From Adiantum capillus-veneris (taxonomy: Eukaryota > Streptophyta > Polypodiopsida > Polypodiales > Pteridaceae): DNA of 60,000 bases. Shown here piece after piece: positions 43,951 to 55,335 of the stretch. The notes beneath the pieces were generated by a model. The model saw nothing but the letters and a program-made list of their open reading frames with translations, was not told the origin of the DNA and did not search any database. The stretch's first letter is position 1. Each line of letters starts with the position of its first letter. Location: positions 28,017,469-28,077,468 of the forward strand of contig CM043942.1 of assembly GCA_014529385.2 (NCBI GenBank), given 5' to 3'. Position numbers and translations under genes: made by a program.

Positions 43951-46900
43951 GCTGTGCAGAGCTTGGGGCAAAGCTAGAGACCAAGCAATGCTGGTTTTCT
44001 TTGATCCAGGAGCCCGTGCAAATTTCATATCACCAGAATTGGCATCAAAGTTGGGCATTCGTGCAGAGGAGATGGGTATGACAGGGGAAGCAGGTTTGGC
44101 ATGCCCAGGTCATTCAGAGCCCGTTACTCCCATTTTGCACATTCAAAGCTATGTGGATGCGGAAGAATTTCATATTATGCCACTTGAGGGCTGTGATGTG
44201 TTACTGGGTATCCCATGGTGTTACAGGTTGCATGCTATGGTGGATACTTACAACAAAAAGACTACCCTTGTACATAGAGGAAAGACTCATGTCCTTGATG
44301 TAAAGCTTAAAGGCGAGTCTGTTCCAGTTGTTTCTGCTTTTGCTATTTCATCTGTAATAAAGAATCATCTTTTTGCGTACTTGATCTTTGCAAAAGAAGT
44401 ACCTAAAGTTGTATCTAATTTGTCTACCTTAGATAAAGACAGGTCAACTTTTTTGAGTGGTTTCAGTGATTGTTTTTCGGACTCTTTGCCAGGGGAGTTA
44501 CCTCTTGAGAGACTTGAGGATCATACCATAGATCTTGTGCCAGGTTCTAGTCCACCGAATAGACCACCATACAGGGTTAGTGCAGCCCAGCAGAAAGAGA
44601 TTATGAGTCAGGTCAACGAGCTTTTAGAGAAGGGGCTGATTCAGCCCAGTTCATCCCCTTTTTGTTCGCCTGTACTCTTAGTGCAGAAGAAGGATGGTTC
44701 ATGGCGCATGTGCATTGACTATGGCGCCTTGAATAAGAATACCATCAAGAACAGGTTCCCCATACCGAGGATAGATGACATTCTTGATCGGCTTGAGGGA
44801 GCGTCATTGTTTACAAGAATAGACCTAAAGAGTGGGTACCATCAGATACGCATTAGGCTAGAAGATGTCCATAAGACTGCGTTCAGGACAACATTTGGTC
44901 TCTATGAGTTTCTTGTCATGCAATTTGGTCTCACAAATGCTCCTGCCACGTTTAATAGAATGATGGACATAATTTTTAGACCACATAGAAACTTCGTGGG
45001 TACCTTCTTTGATGACATGATTGTCTATTCGAAGTCAGAAGAGGAGCATAGGGATCACTTGACTACAGTTTTCAATGAGTTACGTAAGAACAGGCTACTC
45101 ATTAATGCGAAGAAGAGTGAATTCTTTTTGCAAGAGATTCACTTCCTTGGGCACATTGTTTCAAAGGATGGGGTACGCATGGATCCCGCTAAAGTGGAAG
45201 CAATTAGGTCATGGCCAGACTTGAAGTCCGTACATGACATTCGAAGCTTTCTAGGCTTATGTTCCTACTACAGGAGGTTCATCTGAAATTTTGCTGAGAT
45301 TGCTTCTCCACTCCATGCACTACAAGGAAAAGGAGTTACTTTCAAGTGGACAGCCAAGGAAATTTTAGCGTTCAAACACTTGAAAGAGAAGCTGACTTCA
45401 GATCCAGTAATCATTTTGCCAGATCTTTCGAAACCTTTTGTCGTTCAGTGTGATGCGTGTGGCCATAGTCTTGGTGCAGTTCTAATGCAGAATGGCCGAG
45501 TAGTCGCATATGAGAGCAGAATTCTTTTGAAGACTGAAAGAAACTTGCAAGTCTATGAGAAAGAATTGCTAGCAGTAATTCATGCTCTCACTAGTTGGAA
45601 ACACTATCTGCTAGGGGCTGATTTTTTTGTCCAAACGGATCATCAAACCTTGCGATATTTTCTCACACAGACGAAGTTGTCTGAGAAGCACATGCGATGG
45701 GCAAACATCTTGTCAATGTTCCAGTTTCAGATTGTGCATGTGCAAGGGAAAAAGAACGTGGTGGCTGATGCGTTTTCACGAAAGCCCCAAATTTCAGCAG
45801 TGTCAATTCCGTACCATTGTGAACTAGACGAAATGAAGACACAATATGTTGAAGATTCAGATTTTGCAAGGATCTATGACCAGCTTGTTGATGGGCAACA
45901 TCATGAGCACTATATGCTTAAGAATGACTTTCTCATGATGCATGGAAAGTTATGCGTTACTAAACAGTTACGCCCAAAGATTTTGATGGAAAGTCGCTCC
46001 ACCTTATGGTGGGCATCGTGGAATTGATGCGACAGTGAAAGGGGTTGAGGCATTCTTCTATTAGCCAGCTTTGCGTCAAGATGTTGACACATTTGTAAGA
46101 TCATGCTTAGTATGCCAAAAAGTCAAATTTGACAAACAAAAGCAACCGGGATTGTTGCAGCCATTGCCGATCCCAGATAGGCCATGGGAAAGCATAGCAA
46201 TGGACTTTATCTTTGATCTTCCAAGGACGAAAACAGGCAATGATGGGATTTGGACTATCATTTGTAGGTTCAGTAAGCAGGCCCATTTCATTCCTGTGAG
46301 GAAGAAGATAAAGCCAGAACACATGGTCAAGATATTCATGAGCAATATCTTTAAATATCACGGGATGCCTCAGTCAATTGTCAGTGACAGGGATCCACGT
46401 ATGACGATTCGCATTGTTTGAGAACATGGGCACTACACTAAAGTTCTCTTCTTCGTTTCATCCGCAAACTGATGGACAGTTAGAAGAGGCAAATTCTACT
46501 GTCCTGGACCTGCTCAAATGTTATGTGTCAGAGCACAAGGCAACTTGGGAACACCATCTTCCATTGGTTGAATATGCTTACAATAACACTGTGCATACGT
46601 CAACAGGTAAGGCACCATTTGAGATAGTGGAAGGAGGGAAGAAAGTCCCGCCCATTTTGTAGACTAAGGACAAGATTTTTGAGGCAGACAAGTATGGATG
46701 AAACATACAGGAAGATAAAGATTGCTCTTGAGAAGACTCAGGCTAAACAAAAGAAAGCTGCTGATCGTCATCGTCGTGAACTTGTATTCTCACTTGGTGA
46801 TTGGGTGCTTTTGCGCTTTGAAAGGCCAAATATAAGGAAAAGGAAAGGCAAGGAACGCTTGTTTCCTAAGCTCAGTATGCGGTATTATGGTCCTTTTCAG

Positions 46901-47254
46901 ATTTCAGAAAAGATCAGCGATGTAGCTTACAGGTTAAAGCTACCAGAAGGCTGGAAAATACATAACGCTTTTCATGTCAGCCTTCTAAGACCCTTTATTG
47001 GTGATGTGCCAGAGAATATGCTTGATGAGGAACAACCCGAAGTGGAAGAATTGGATGAAATCCTTGTTCCTGAACAAATATTGGCACATAAAGAAAGAAA
47101 GGTTAGAGGAAAGGTTGCAAGACGCTATTTGGTGAAGTTCAAGAACTATCCATCGTTGGATGCCAAATGGATGGAAGAGTCTGAATTGCTTGATTCACCT
47201 CAGCTATTGCAATTGTATCTTGAAGCGTTTCAGATGGAACCCACAGTGACTTGA
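43951..47254 (+). pseudogene. Pol (PR-RT-RNaseH-IN-chromodomain) of E3
   Basis: Protease FFDPGARANFISPELASKLG (D-P-G in place of D-S/T-G) and [48 protein letters not shown] and the catalytic TFFDDMIVYSK (about 45005), in a 432-codon open frame ending at a TGA (45284) where relatives have Lys. RNase H: VQCDACGHSLGAVLMQ, KELLAVIHALTSWKHYLL, DHQTLRYFLTQTKLSEKHM. Integrase: a frameshift near 45990, GHRGIDATVKGVEAFFY, TAG at 46063 (Trp in relatives), DFIFDLPRTKTGNDGIWTII, VSDRDPRMT, a frameshift near 46395, SSSFHPQTDGQLEEANSTVL and TAG at 46660. Chromodomain: RRYLVKFKNYPSLDAKWMEE, ending at 47254. Confidence 0.93.
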
Positions 47255-47562
47255 TGTAGCCTTTTTGGAGCAAGGCAAGAGCATGGTTCATGATGCTCAA
47301 GAGAGTAGTTAAGCAATTGTATCTACTCTTTCCATACAGAATTTAGCTAGAGAAGTTTGTGCTGCAGAGTACACTAGAAGGCTTCTATGCTTGATATATG
47401 TGTCGTAGCCAGGTTGGTGGGATTGTTTAATCTTCCAACGCTACATTTCCGGAAGCATGTATATCTTGGATTCCCATCATAGAATATGTGTGATATCAAC
47501 AGATACAGCATGTATTATTGGCATGCAAGCGAGGTCGCTTGCAGTATTTCAAGGGTGGGGTG

Positions 47563-48898
47563 TGTCACCAGGAGGTGTATTTTTCCTGTTGCCTTCCGTA
47601 AATAAGTACTAGATATTTTTATTTATTTTATTTTTACTTGTTTTCCCCGGAACCCTTGAAAAGGTGCAAGTGGACATTGCATGGCTAGTGTGAAACGGCT
47701 GCGGCCGAATAGGTTTCTCACAGCGGGAGTCTGGGTCGGTCAGTCTGGGAGTGGTCGGGCCAGTTAGCAGTGAATTCTGATGAGTATGGAAGCCAGTGTG
47801 CGCCAAATGAAGACTGGGCCACTCAGAAAGTCACTTATAACTTTATAAGTTAGTGGGAACTAGGGAATTAACTCAAAAGGGGCAAACTGGACACATGGCG
47901 GTTCTAGGCGGATTTTCCACTTCCATCAGCAAGAGGGGGCGCCCAATTTGAGAGGAGGGATTTTTGCATGAAGTGAGCTGCAATGTGTGTGTGAGTAGTG
48001 GGTGTAGGTCTACAGCTTTAATGGAAAGCTTTCCTTCTCCTCTGTCTCATGTAGCGCGATGATTTGCTCTCGTACATCTCTCTCTCCCCTTTGGCACATA
48101 TGGTAATGCCCCACTAGATGGGCTACTCAGATGAACATGTACAGTTCTGGGGGTTTATGCGCGTTTGCCAAGGCAAGAGCCTTCTGAACAGGAACCGGAT
48201 TAGCTAATTGCTAATCCCCCACAGGTACGCACAGTTCCATCGCGAAAGATTGCGAGTTTGGAGAGTTTTCTCGCGTGAAAACTCGTCCAATTCACAAGGG
48301 AACTGTCCCATTGCGTGCGGGAGCCCTTGGGACACGCGTAGGCGTGTTCGCTCCGCTAAAAACGATCCGAAACAGCGAATTACAGCCTGCTGTGTTTTTC
48401 TGCAGGTTTAGAGTGTCGCACCTAAACTGCAAGGGAACACCGGGGGAGTCTCGTGAGAGCCTTGGGATGCGTGTACAGGCTTTTGGGCACCCGGCAGTGA
48501 AAAACAGGGAATTACAGCCCGCTGAAATTCTGTGACAGCTCACCAGAAAGCTTCCGGATAGCGAGGGAATCCGTCCTAGACAGGTGCTTTTGACCTACAG
48601 GGGTTTTTGCGCCGTTATGTTGCCAAAATCAGGTCGAAAACCTGCGTTTTCAGCCCTCGCCAGGTTTGGACAGCTTTGTGAAAGCTTGTGCGAAGTGGTC
48701 GGATCGTCTACCTTAATTTGAATAAAGAAATACCAAAAGGGGCGCCAGTCTTTGGGGCCTACAGGGTGTTGGTCTCGTGTGCGCAGTGACATTCTAGTCG
48801 CTGGACGCAACTGTGTTCTCTTCCCTTCTCAGTGCTCTGTGTAAAGTTAACAGGTAATTGAAATAGTACCGCCCTCTACGTTGTACAGGCCGGTTATA
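47563..48898 (+). repeat. 3' LTR of E3
   Basis: 1336 bp, preceded by the polypurine tract and followed by GGAAC. Conserved block at 48728-48759. The end reads GGCCGGTTATA. Confidence 0.95.
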
Positions 48899-48903
48899 GG
48901 AAC

Positions 48904-49686
48904 CGTCTGCCTACGTTGAGCGACGGCCTGGAACAAGAACCTTCTTTAAGGTGATCGCAAATTGTGAAAGAAAGACATCGAGCTTAATGCTCTATGACTT
49001 GGGCATTCCCTATGTGGAAGGACACAAGAGGTTTAATACCCTCTGGACTAATAGCGTAGGATTATGCGCAAGGACATATACCTAGATTGATTTCTAGGAA
49101 GATTATTCTTCTCGAATTTGAGAAGACGGAATCAAGTTAATAAAGTCTCGGATAAGGAAACTTTGGATCAGAACAATTGGCCTACCCAAAGCAAAGGCTC
49201 CGGAATAAGAACTTACTTTGGTAAGATGGCACACTTTGTCTGCCACAGGAAGATTCACATGAGCTTAATGCTCTCGACATCGCCTATGCGAGAGGACACA
49301 AGAGGTTTAATATCCTCAGGACTAATAGCGCAAGGTTATGCGCAAGGGCAAAGACCTAGATGGATTTTTAGGAGGATTATCCTTCTTGGGATTAAGAAGG
49401 TGGAATTGAGTTAACAGATTCTTGGAGAGACGCGAATGACGAGTTCTTACATGGCTCGTAAGTTTGATGAATGGTGAAGGATATCCTCGAAGTACTAGAG
49501 GAAGGACATGAGCTGGTAAGGTAAGTATTGAATTATTGAATTTTTGTTTAATTTAATTTCTAAGTTCTCTTTTGAGAAAGGATTAGCTCAACTCACTATT
49601 GAGCAAGATTTGAAATTTTCCAGTTTCTCCTCGGCACTTCAGTTCGACATCTATAGTTGAGGATAACTGTTTATAAGTGAGAGGGA
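48904..49686 (+). repeat. Serial stem-loop array of D, right part
   Basis: The continuation of the D non-coding body after E3. It contains two direct repeats, 48980-49142 and 49261-49415, each a string of five or six short hairpins in the same order. Between them lie CTTAC-TTTG-GTAAG (49211-49224) and TGGCA/TGCCA (about 49227-49245). Stem pairs differ between the repeats mainly in ways that keep pairing. Short open frames here are incidental. Confidence 0.8.
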
Positions 49687-50999
49687 TGTTGCTAAATTGG
49701 CTTTATTTGACAGAAAAATAATTTTGAATGAATTATTGGATTTATAAGTGAGAGGGTTTTCTCGCTTGGAACACTAAGAAAATAATTCTAAATGAATTAT
49801 TGGAATTTTAAGTGAGAGGAACGGACATCTTTGATGCATTATAGGATGGGTGACATAGAGCATCGTGAAGGGGATTGTACCGTAAGTTCGGTAGAAAAGG
49901 ACTAGGTGATGGGTATTCCTGATGCGTCACAAGGTGGGTGACGGGTGCATCGAAAAGGGGATATCCATAGTCGAGAGGAAATCCAAACTGGAAAAGAGGA
50001 ATACGCGTAAAGACGCAAGCACAAGAATAAAGATGGGTTCTGAGAAGCTTTTCTTAAAAAGCGGAAAATTTAAATGAGTTTTCTGGGAAGAGCAAATGCT
50101 TTCCCGCGAGGAAATCTATGTCTGCATTGTAACTGTGCATGTGATTGCATCCAGGGACGCCTGGGAAGTGTTGTGAAAAGCATTGTTTTAAACTTATAAG
50201 GTTTTATTGAGTTTTTGGGCAGGTTCAGACCAATTTTAAAATATGCCGGCCGTCCACTTAATAAGTGGGCAGCCACTTAGAAAATAAAGCAACAAAACCA
50301 GCAAGCGAATTCTCTCTCCCTATTTCGGGTAGAGCAGCGAAAAAAAAAAGAAAAAAAGAAAAAAAGAAAAAACCCGGCCGCGATCTCTACGAGATCAGCT
50401 ATTCGTGCCGTGGCCAAGGAGCTATAAAAGCACCACATGCGCTCACTGAAAGGGAGTTACCAACGTCAGCAAGAGAAGACTCTGCCGCGAGATAACGCAA
50501 GAGATCGCGAGACTACGAAGCACGGAAGTCGCTTTTCCCGCGTAACAGCGACAGGTATCTATTGTGGATTCGCCATACGAATTGTTGTCGCGTGTTTGCG
50601 TGTGTGTTTGCAGGTACTTCATCGCGAAGGAGAAGCGAGAAGGCTTCTGCCTACGCTTGGGAATTTCGGAAACGGAATTCGGAAATTGTTTGCGGAGTCT
50701 TAACTCCGAGTACAGACGGAAAAAGGATTGAGAGCTCGTCTCTCGGATTTCCCTTACGGGAAGGAACGACCATCGAGTCAGAGATTTAGAACGGAGGGGT
50801 ATACTCCGGTTCTTGTGCTTGTAAAAAAGATTCTCCCTAATAAAGAATTCTCTTTAAGGGGGGGGACCAGTACTGTGTCGATCTTCTCTCTCTCTCTCTC
50901 TCTATCTATTTCTCTCTATATCCTTTGGCTTCAAGATTAAGAGATAAATTCTATTTATTTGAGTATATTTTATATTGTTATGCGCTCCCGTTTGTGACA
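49687..50999 (+). repeat. 3' LTR of D
   Basis: 1313 bp. Differs from the 5' LTR by a deletion of about 172 bp that removes the second stem-forming repeat end and two of the four GCGTCA units; the joint is AGTGAGAGG|AACGG. Ends TTTGTGACA, followed by GTGGC. Confidence 0.93.
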
Positions 51000-51004
51000 G
51001 TGGC

Positions 51005-52839
51005 AACTCGCCTGGCAGGCCCTTAGAAAAGCAATTGGCATGAGTGTGGAGAAAATCTTGGCGTACTTTTTCTAGATCAGACATATTTGTCCTATGATCA
51101 TCATTCGACTCTTTCAAAAAGATCGAGTAATCAAACAAATTGGATTTCATTAATTTTGAAACGATCGAAGCCGATACAATAGGGACAGACTCGCCCTTAC
51201 GTTTTACATGAAGTACAATGGTTCGGCCCTTTTCTATAGTCAAAGTCGCTTTCTTTGCTCGATAATCGACCACGGCGTTGTTCTTATCGTACCAAGGGAT
51301 TCCCAGGAAGAAATCACAACCTTCCAAGGGCATTATGTAGAAGTCCTCATGCCCCAAGTACCCCTAACAATGCAACCGAAGTTTGTCAATGACAGGTGTA
51401 ATGGCTACGTCCCTGCCTGGTGCCGCTAGAACTGCCTCTGCTTGTGGCCCCATCCGATCGGTAGTAATCTCGAGCCGTGCCGCCAATTTAGGTGAAATGA
51501 AGTTGGCCTTGGCTCCTCCATCAAAGAAAATCAGGGCTTCTTGATCTTTCACTTTGCCGCAAGCTCGGCAAAGTTCTGTACTCTCATCAATCATGCTTGG
51601 GTCAGTACCCATGCAATCTGGAACCAGTCCTACTTTCATCTTGCCTTTCCGTCCACGTTCCTCCGTTGCTTTTGAACTCTCTGGCCTTTCTTCATCTTGA
51701 TCTTTCTCCGCCTTTTTAGGGCACTTCGCGAAGATGTGTCCTTGTTCCCTGCATCCAAAACACTTCCCCTCTTTGATGTAGTTGGCTCTCTCCCGCAGAG
51801 TGAGCCGGGGTCGTGCATCCTTATCTTTCTGATCTTGGAGGCTCTTCTTCTTTCTACTTTCATTTTTAGAAGTCTGTTCTGTTTTCTGTGTCATGATCTC
51901 ATCTGTGGGGTAAGTCAAACTGCGTGAGTGTATGACAAAGCCCCGTTTCGCATGACTCATCAGTTCTTGAATAGAATCTGACTTTTGCTCTAAGCAGTGA
52001 TCTCGGATCTCCGTAGGAAGTCCCAAGGTAAACCGCTCAATCTGGTCTTTAAACGAGATCTAGAAGTGGGTAGAAAAGAGCTCCAAAACCTCTCGCAATA
52101 TGCGTCCAAGGTATCTTTCTTGGTCATCTGAAGATGGTTCCAAGCAGTTCGTATGTCGCGTTCGTACTCCCGAGTCAACGAAGAAGAAATGAAAAGCCTT
52201 TTAAATTTCAGCCATGTAAATGGCGCTTTCTTGTTCAAGAGAAGGGTGAATCACCATGTTCGAGCATTTCCCTTGAAGTAAGAGGTAGCCCTCCGAATCT
52301 TGGAGTGCTCTTAGTAATGCCCTCCAGAGAATATATCAAATTGCTGTATGAAGGCCAAAGCCCTCGAAGCATCTCGAAATCTAGAAAACGTGTCAATTTA
52401 ATTGACTGTCCACATTCTTTAAATTCTCGAACTTTCTTGCTTTTATCCTCCAGAAAGTCATATTGGTTGGCTTTATAGAAATTCTTCTTCTTTGCATAAA
52501 ATCTCTGATCATTAGAGTCCGAACTATCTGAAGGCGAGTCCTCTGTAGAACTGTCAGAAACTGGGTGAAACTTAGGCTTCTTTGCCTTTTTCTTTCCCTT
52601 GCCAAAGCTTTGCTTTTTGTTTCGCTTTTTTCCTTTTCTGTCTTCTTCGCTCGAGTCAGAAGAGCTAAAAGAACTGCCAGAAGAAGAAGAACTGGATACT
52701 CCTTCAAATCTGACATGCTTTTTCTGCTTTCTGGACGAGGCAAAAGCAGATTGACGACCCAAGTATCCCGGGAAGTCAGTTCGTTTCTTTTGCTTTTTGT
52801 CGTGCTTTTGGGCTTTGTTGGTTGCGTCAAAAAGCTGTG
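51005..52839 (-). pseudogene. Gag (main part) and protease of element H
   Basis: Continues H gag from 54327. A Ser-rich tract followed by EEDRKGKKRNKKQ and Lys-rich runs (about 52590-52700), then the core (ARTWW equivalent near 52260 and KAPFTWLKFKRLFISSSLTR), GLPTEIRDHCLEQKSDSIQE, and a zinc knuckle CFGCREQGHIFAKCPKK (C-x2-C-x4-H-x4-C, about 51715-51760). Protease: ALIFFDGGAKANFISPKLAA (D-G-G) and LEGCDFFLGIPWYDK. It breaks off at 51004, exactly at the D insertion, and resumes as RT at 37271. The 220-codon frame 52026-51364 is the longest intact piece. Confidence 0.9.
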
Positions 52840-52844
52840 TAATC

Positions 52845-54326
52845 TGTCACGAGGACGTGGCAGTTATTAACCATGTCACAGAGATGTGGCAACTGCTAAC
52901 CTTGGTTGTTGGTTTCTTTCCAATGGGGTTTATTTTATTTATTTTGAGACCCTCTTTTTGAAGTAGCAAACGGTCGGACATTGTATGGCCAATGTGAACG
53001 GTAGATTCACCCGCAGACGGGAAGTGGTCGGCTCTGGAATTCGTATGGTAAGAGGATGTCTAGGCTCAGAGCAAGATCATATAGGTCCCCCCCGTCGCAC
53101 TTAGCAAGTTGGTGGATACTAGGAAGTGAACTCAATTAAGGCGTAAAGTCAAGGTGGGACTACCAACAAAAAGTATCCGATAGTTGGGCCACATTGCATT
53201 TTTGGATGCGGTCCCAATGAGGATAGATGGTCAGAAGACCAGTGGGAGCCCAACGGAAGCATCTCCTAAAATTTAGGGAACTGCTATTTTAGGCCACGAA
53301 ATGTGTTCGCGTCATTACCTTCGGTATGACTAGGGGAACACTTTACAACTCTGCTGCGAAGTCAACTGACGCACCAGTTGAGATATTTTTAGCAGGGAAA
53401 GCCCAAACTCGGAAACTGGGCGACGTGTCAGCTTGTGAGCGATTCTGCCACTCTGGGAGGCAAAAACGAGCTGCATATCATCAAAGGGGGCGCCATTTTC
53501 AGCCACAGGCGGATTGCAACAGGTACAAAAGCTATGGAATGCTTACCTTGCCCTCTATGTATAGTATGGTGACGGGAGTGATGCTCCGCACGCTACATAC
53601 TGCTCTCTTTCTCCCCTACGTGCAGTTATGTGATGCCCCACAAGAGGGCTACTCATTTGACTGATGTACAGTTGTGTGGGTTCATGCTTTTGTGCTGAGG
53701 CAAGAGCCTCCTTGAGCAGGAACAGGGGTAGCTAACTGCTGCTCCAAAGGAGGCACTGGTGAGGGTCATAACCTCACCGTACAGGTGCAAAATCAGCGCT
53801 GTGTATGCGCTGTAAATTCACTGTTTTTCAGCCATATGGACGCCAGGATCATTGGGAATCGTGCCCCACTGGCAAAGGACAGTTAGGGGACTGTTTGGGG
53901 CTGAAAACAGGGCAAAAACCAGTAAATACAGCGTGCTGAATTTACTGTTTTTGGACAGGAATCAGAGGGTATACGACAGTGCAAGCGAGTTCCAGCAGGG
54001 GAATTGGTTTCGCGCAAGTTTTGGGGCTGTTATGCTGCCGAAATTTGGCCAAATCAAATGGTATCTAGGTGGATACACGTGAAGGATTCCCGGGACCTTA
54101 CCTTGTAATTTACCCTCCTAAAGAATAAAGAAATACCGAAAGGGGCGCCAATTTTGGGGCCTACAGGTTGTCGGCGTCTGCTCGGAGCATTCTAGCTTCC
54201 GAGCCGTGTGTGTGTTCAAGTGTTAACTCCCGTCGCAGGTTCTCTTTGCAAAGTGCTCTGTGTGTGTGTATAAAGTAAAGAATTTCGGGTGAAAGCCAAC
54301 GCCTACCGCCCTACGGGCCGGTTACA
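52845..54326 (+). repeat. Solo LTR of the E2/E3 family in H gag
   Basis: Starts TGTCACGAGGACGTGGCA, ends ACGGGCCGGTTACA, perfect TSD TAATC (52840-52844, 54327-54331). 1482 bp, plus strand, opposite to H. AATAAAG plus the conserved block at 54131-54160. No internal region remains. Confidence 0.93.
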
Positions 54327-54731
54327 TAATCCGTGTATCAACCACCTCTTCTAATTCTTGCTCTGTAAATATCCTCGGAGTAGGAGGTTTCTTGAGTGCC
54401 GGTTTGAGGGGTGGTTCTGTGGCCTTCCGCCGCTGAGAGTGCACTTCGTCGAAGGATGTCTGCGTCAAAAATTTTGCAATTTTGGGATCCTTCGCAATGT
54501 TGATCATCATCTTTGTCGCATCGTCAACCAATTGTCGATGCTTCATCTCTTTAATCTCCGTCTGAGTAGGCCGAGGCGGGCCATACTCGTGGTGAGAATC
54601 TTCTTCGTGATTTCTTCCCGCATCGCCAGATGCAGAGGAAGTCGGCTGATCTCTGTTTAAATCCACAAGTGTCGCGAGAAAAAGGATCAGATTTCTCGGT
54701 AGAAGAGAAATCGGCCAGGCTCTGATACCAC
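54327..54731 (-). pseudogene. Gag N-terminus of element H
   Basis: Reads VDLNRDQPTSSASGDAGRNH, matching the start of A gag (MDSNNEQSTSSASGDA), with the start codon changed from ATG to GTG. It continues EIKEMKHRQLVDDATKMMIN and FLTQTSFDEVHSQRRKATEP up to VDTRI at the solo-LTR insertion. The PBS complement (54719-54730) lies just upstream on the minus strand. Confidence 0.88.
54719..54730 (-). promoter_or_regulatory. PBS, initiator tRNA-Met type (element H)
   Basis: The minus strand reads TGGTATCAGAGC, one base after the LTR end. Confidence 0.95.
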
Positions 54732-55335
54732 TGTAACAAACTTGGACACTCCAAGTCAAGATTCTACTGCAACACAGCAGAGATTCACTTCAAAACAGTT
54801 CACAGTTCACAATTGATTCGACACGGCCCGGCGGAGTTCCGTGCCTAAAAGTATTGGCCCCAAAGATTAGTGCCCCTTCCGGTATTTGTTTTTGTATTAA
54901 ATCTGTGCTCAAAGTACAAGGGAGTGGGAGGGTCTTACTCTCAAACTCTGCGTCTAGATGCTCTGAGAAGTGGGAGCCCAAGCCACACTTACAAAGGTTT
55001 ACAAGGGATGCCAAAAGCAGAGCCCAAAAAGCTCTCATTGAAAAGCATTTAAAATAAAGCAATTCCTCTCACAAGCTTGCTTAGTCAAATAAAGCAACTT
55101 GCGTAGGTTTTTCAGCCAGCCCTGCGTAGACAAAAAGCAGGCCGTACAACTCCATAAAAAAGCGGTGCAAAACGCAGGGGCTGCCGTACAATCATGCCAC
55201 GTCTGCGTTCAGCGTAAGTTTCGAAAATCTTGCCACGTCAGCACTGCTCTGAATTTCTGCCGCCACAGCTACGAGTAGGGTGGTGTGTGTGTTTCTCATG
55301 CCCAAGTGGCTATGCCACGTCACCGGTTTGTGACA
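54732..55335 (-). repeat. 5' LTR of element H
   Basis: 604 bp on the minus strand, TGTCACAAACCGG to TTTGTTACA. Conserved block at 54856-54887. Same family as the LTR of element A (4960-5515). Its right border cuts into RT coding of element C. The matching 3' LTR of H is not in the window. Confidence 0.9.

Larger units (their letters stand above)
40906..48898 (+). mobile_element. Ty3/gypsy chromovirus E3, nearly complete
   Basis: LTRs 40906-42245 (1340 bp) and 47563-48898 (1336 bp), perfect TSD GGAAC (40901-40905, 48899-48903), PBS 42246-42262, polypurine tract AAGGGTGGGGTG before the 3' LTR. Both LTRs end in TA rather than CA. Gag and pol are collinear with E2 and carry only a handful of stops and frameshifts, so E3 is the best-preserved gypsy copy and a relatively recent insertion. 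It lies inside D. Confidence 0.95.
37277..50999 (+). mobile_element. LTR retrotransposon D (gag plus hairpin-array non-coding body), split by E3
   Basis: 5' LTR 37277-38765 and 3' LTR 49687-50999, with perfect TSD GTGGC (37272-37276, 51000-51004). PBS at 38767, purine-rich ATAAGTGAGAGGGA before the 3' LTR. Without E3 the internal region is about 2.9 kb. A decayed gag fills the first ~0.75 kb; the rest has no protease, RT or integrase and is made of serial short stem-loops. The LTR resembles that of element C (TGTGCTTGTAAA, AATAAAG, GGGACCA blocks). D looks like a non-autonomous relative that depends on a C-like partner. Confidence 0.9.
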
